Assembly: GCA_016794345.1 (NCBI GenBank)
Contig: JAEUKE010000314.1
Coordinates: forward strand, 1-64,000
DNA: 64,000 nucleotides
From: Myxococcales bacterium
GTDB lineage: Bacteria > Myxococcota_A > Polyangia > Polyangiales > Polyangiaceae
Reading direction: 5' to 3'
Part shown: piece by piece, positions 61,620 through 64,000 of the stretch
Layout of the letters: each line of letters starts with the position of its first letter
Numbering within the stretch: the stretch's first letter is position 1
The notes under the pieces: generated by a model
The model's input: only the letters and a program-made list of their open reading frames with translations
Told to the model about the DNA's origin: nothing
Database searches by the model: none
Position numbers and translations under genes: made by a program

Positions 61620-63338
61620 ATGGAGACCCTCCCACGCGACGACGCTGGTAAGCTCCGCGCCCGAACGGCGATGACACCACGAACGGCGCTGCGATCGCTC
61701 GAGACGGCCTTCGACACCTACGGCGGCGAGGCGGCGAAGAGGAAGCTCCAGCTCCTCGCCACGCTCGAACGCGCCTCGCTGGGCACGGCGAAGGAGGTCC
61801 TGCGCCTGCACGAGCTCCTCTGTTTCCTTCGCGCCTATCCCGACGACACGGAGCTCCTCGCGGCCGTCGAGCGCACGCTCGCCCGATTCGAGAAGCGCGC
61901 CGATCTCCGTCGCCACCGGCGCGCGCTGGAGGACTCCGGCATCGCCGGGACGACGACCCGCTTCCCGTTCTTTTCGCCGTCCGCGCGCCGCCTCGTCGAG
62001 CGCTGGGGGAGCCGGGTGACGATCGACTGGTCGCGCTTCGAAAATGCCGAACGCTTCGGTCGCATTTTGCCACACCTGACGCTCTGGTCCGAACGCGCGG
62101 CGTTCGACGAGCCGGACGTGTCGGCGCGCGCCTGGGTGCGCGACAACAAGGGCGCGGGCGACACGGACGCCGTGTTCCTCGTCCGGCGCTGGCACGCGCT
62201 CGCGGCGGACGAGCCGGTCCGCAGCGCGTTCTACGACGACCTCGACCCGTGGCTCCGGCTCGAGCCCGGCCCCGACACCCCGGCCCGCACGCGCGAGAAA
62301 CACCCGGGCATGCGCGTCGTCTTCCAGACCGGGCCGCTCGACCGGAGCCGGCCCGATCTCGCTGCCGAGATCAGGCGCGCCCCGCGTGCCGTCGCGCGCG
62401 TCGTCGGCGCCGAGGCCGAGGCGCTGATCGAGCTCGCGCGGAGCGCGATGGTCCCGCGCCAGCGCGATCTCGAGGTCTTCGCGTACGCCAACCCGGAGGA
62501 CGTGCGCCTCGTCGACGCGGGCGAGGGCCTCAGCTTCGCGTGTATCGGCGTCTTGCCCGAGCGCCGCTCGCTCCTCGAGGCGGTCTACGCCTTCCTCATG
62601 CTCAAGAACGGCGTGGCCGTGGGCTACTCGCTCTGCACGGTGCTCTTCGGCTCCTCCGAGATTGCCTACAACGTGTTCGAGAGCTTCCGCGGCGGCGAGA
62701 CGGCCAAGATCTTCGGCCGCGTCCTCGCGACGGTGCGCCACCTCTTCGGGTCGCGGTCCTTCGCCATCGACCCCTACCAGCTCGGGCATGGCAACCACGA
62801 GGGCATCGCTTCGGGCGCGTTCTGGTTCTACGCCAAGCAGGGCTTTCGTCCGGTCGACCCGGGCGTCGCGGGGCTGCTCGACGCCGAGCTCCGGCAGATC
62901 GCGAAGAAGAAGGGCTACCGCTCGAGCCCGGCCACCCTCGAGAAGCTCGCGCGCGCGTACGTCCTCTGGCCCGCCGGCGGCAAAGACGTGCTCGGTGTGC
63001 TCTCCGTGTCACGCGTCTCGCGCCGCGTCTCGGCGATGTTGGCGGAGCGGTTCGGCGCGGACCGCGAGCGCGCCGAGCGCGCTTGTTTCGCCGAGGCGCG
63101 CGCGCGCCTCGGCGCCTTACCGGCGGAGCTCCGCCGCTGGCCCGCGCCCGAGCGCGAGGCCTTCCGCCGCTGGGCTCCGCTCGTCGCCCTGCTCGACGTC
63201 GAGCGCTGGTCGGCGAAGGAGAAGCGCGACGCCGTCCTCGTCATCCGCGCCAAGGGCGCGCGATCGGAGGACGAGCACCTCGCGCGCTTCGAAGCGCACA
63301 AGAAGCTGAGCCGCGCGGTGCGCCGGCTCGCGCGGTGA
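61620..63338 (+). CDS. Protein of unknown function, possible GNAT-like segment
   Basis: A 572-residue cytosolic protein (ATG 61620; ATG 61671 is an alternative and would leave a 17-residue shorter product). Rich in Arg, Glu and Ala with many helices. The segment around residues 320-425 (YAFLMLKNGVAVGYSLCTVLF, then FWFYAKQGFRPVDPG) has the look of an acetyltransferase fold but lacks a clear acetyl-CoA motif. No other domain recognised. Divergent from the kinase gene with an 17-base gap. Confidence 0.75.
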   Translation: METLPRDDAGKLRARTAMTPRTALRSLETAFDTYGGEAAKRKLQLLATLERASLGTAKEVLRLHELLCFLRAYPDDTELLAAVERTLARFEKRADLRRHRRALEDSGIAGTTTRFPFFSPSARRLVERWGSRVTIDWSRFENAERFGRILPHLTLWSERAAFDEPDVSARAWVRDNKGAGDTDAVFLVRRWHALAADEPVRSAFYDDLDPWLRLEPGPDTPARTREKHPGMRVVFQTGPLDRSRPDLAAEIRRAPRAVARVVGAEAEALIELARSAMVPRQRDLEVFAYANPEDVRLVDAGEGLSFACIGVLPERRSLLEAVYAFLMLKNGVAVGYSLCTVLFGSSEIAYNVFESFRGGETAKIFGRVLATVRHLFGSRSFAIDPYQLGHGNHEGIASGAFWFYAKQGFRPVDPGVAGLLDAELRQIAKKKGYRSSPATLEKLARAYVLWPAGGKDVLGVLSVSRVSRRVSAMLAERFGADRERAERACFAEARARLGALPAELRRWPAPEREAFRRWAPLVALLDVERWSAKEKRDAVLVIRAKGARSEDEHLARFEAHKKLSRAVRRLAR

Positions 63339-63399
63339 GCGAGGGGCGAGCGCTCGAGGCGGGGCCACGTCCGGCGTCGCCATGACAAGGACAGAACGG

Positions 63400-63909
63400 T
63401 CAGAATGACGAGGCCGTCGAGACGGGGCGCGCGCTCGACGTCGAGGCCGTCTGCGGGATGCTCTCGACGGCTCGCGGCATCGGCGGCATCGGCGGTATCA
63501 AGACGACCTGCGGCGCCTGCGGTGGGGCCGCGGCGCGCGAGAAGGGGATGCCCGGCTCGCGCTTGGGTGGGGCAGGGGGCGTCGCGAACGACGTCTTCGA
63601 GATCCGCTGCTCCTGGCGCGCCGCCGGCGGGAGCACGGCCTTCGCGAGCGGGCGACCCAGCGCGGGGTGCGCGACCGGGACGACGATCGGATCCGGCGCG
63701 TCGAGGGCGACGGCCGTGGTCGGCAGACCCAGGGGCTCCGGCTCGGAAGGACGCCGGAGCCAGCTCGCGTCGATCTCGAGGCGCTCGAGCGGCGCGAGCT
63801 CCCCCGCGGTCGTCGTTGGCGCCCCGCCCGCTGGGGTGCACGCCCACGTCACGCCGGCCGCCAGGGCCATCCCGACCAGGCTGAGGACTGCCACACGTTG
63901 CGTCTGCAT
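63400..63909 (-). CDS. Hypothetical Pro-rich lipoprotein
   Basis: A 169-residue lipoprotein (signal, then VTWAC near residue 24) with a Pro/Ala/Ser-rich, low-complexity body containing VVLIPPMPPMP and similar repeats. There is no recognised domain. AGGGG lies 4 bases before the ATG at 63909. Codon pattern matches the neighbours. Confidence 0.6.
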   Translation of the reverse strand: MQTQRVAVLSLVGMALAAGVTWACTPAGGAPTTTAGELAPLERLEIDASWLRRPSEPEPLGLPTTAVALDAPDPIVVPVAHPALGRPLAKAVLPPAARQEQRISKTSFATPPAPPKREPGIPFSRAAAPPQAPQVVLIPPMPPMPRAVESIPQTASTSSARPVSTASSF

Positions 63910-63936
63910 GCACCCCTATCGCCTTTGGCCTTCGGG

Positions 63937-63961
63937 GCGTGACGACGAGTCGCGCTTTTTT
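63937..63961 (+). terminator. Intrinsic-terminator-like hairpin at the right edge
   Basis: On the plus strand a 7-base-pair stem (GCGTGAC with GTCGCGC, one G-U pair) with a 5-base loop is followed by six T. It would terminate rightward transcription, yet the nearest upstream gene (63400-63909) is leftward. Either it ends read-through from the 61620-63338 gene or it is a chance structure. Confidence 0.4.
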
Positions 63962-64000
63962 CGGCTCGGCGGTCAGCCAGATCGGCCGGGTTCTGGGTTA

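Overview
This is chromosomal DNA from a myxobacterium, most likely of the Polyangiales (Sorangium/Polyangium-like) group. That is inferred from the very high G+C, four large Hanks-type Ser/Thr kinases, the paired DUF1552/DUF1592 and DUF1501/DUF1800 secreted proteins, many lipoproteins with Gly/Ala/Ser-rich linkers after the lipobox, a FG-GAP/UnbV protein, a trypsin-like protease, and no operonic phage or IS genes. I see no rRNA, tRNA, CRISPR array, transposase or integrase, and no gene-free stretch longer than about 210 bases.

Left part (1-11.9 kb): a partial lipoprotein gene runs off the left edge, translationally coupled to a CDP-alcohol phosphatidyltransferase. Next come a DUF1592 lipoprotein/DUF1552 Tat protein pair, a 1325-residue kinase-cyclase-like-AAA-TPR regulator, two unrecognised genes facing right, and a sigma-70-family factor behind a small acidic protein, facing left.

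Redox and envelope block (12-23.3 kb): a tightly overlapping rightward operon encodes a VKOR-DsbA fusion, an OmpA-like protein, a TlpA-like lipoprotein and a CoA-binding protein. It is followed by a phosphodiesterase-like lipoprotein, a membrane protein with a degenerate sigma-54-activator ATPase domain, a haem-motif lipoprotein, a beta-barrel-like protein, and a peptidoglycan pair (L,D-transpeptidase plus M74-like endopeptidase).

Middle (23.4-40.95 kb): a leftward operon (CRTAC1-like lipoprotein, kinase, HEWGH putative metalloprotein); a rightward di-haem propeller lipoprotein; a glcD-like/ruvC/lolA/prsW operon; an ABC-F ATPase; a DUF1501/DUF1800 pair with a membrane protein; and selD. The selD gene is best read as a selenoprotein: the real start is at 40950, with an in-frame TGA at codon 15 followed by a SECIS-like hairpin. 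A conventional caller would cut off its first ~50 codons.

Right part (41-64 kb): an ndk-dapD-dapE operon (nucleotide balance and diaminopimelate/lysine synthesis) runs into a 1047-residue MshEN/GAF-like/HEAT protein. Then come a trypsin-like lipoprotein with EF-hand-like, Cys-rich and somatomedin-B-like modules in visibly lower-G+C DNA, a protein with three tandem DsbA-like domains and a clear intrinsic terminator, a double-kinase protein, a TatT-like lipoprotein, a frame-broken or chimeric lipoprotein/peroxidase gene, a Kelch-like lipoprotein, a kinase-P450 operon, and two genes of unknown function. Taken together the window is rich in cell-envelope thiol chemistry, peptidoglycan processing and protein-kinase signalling. 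All product calls come from reading motifs by eye; no database search was run.
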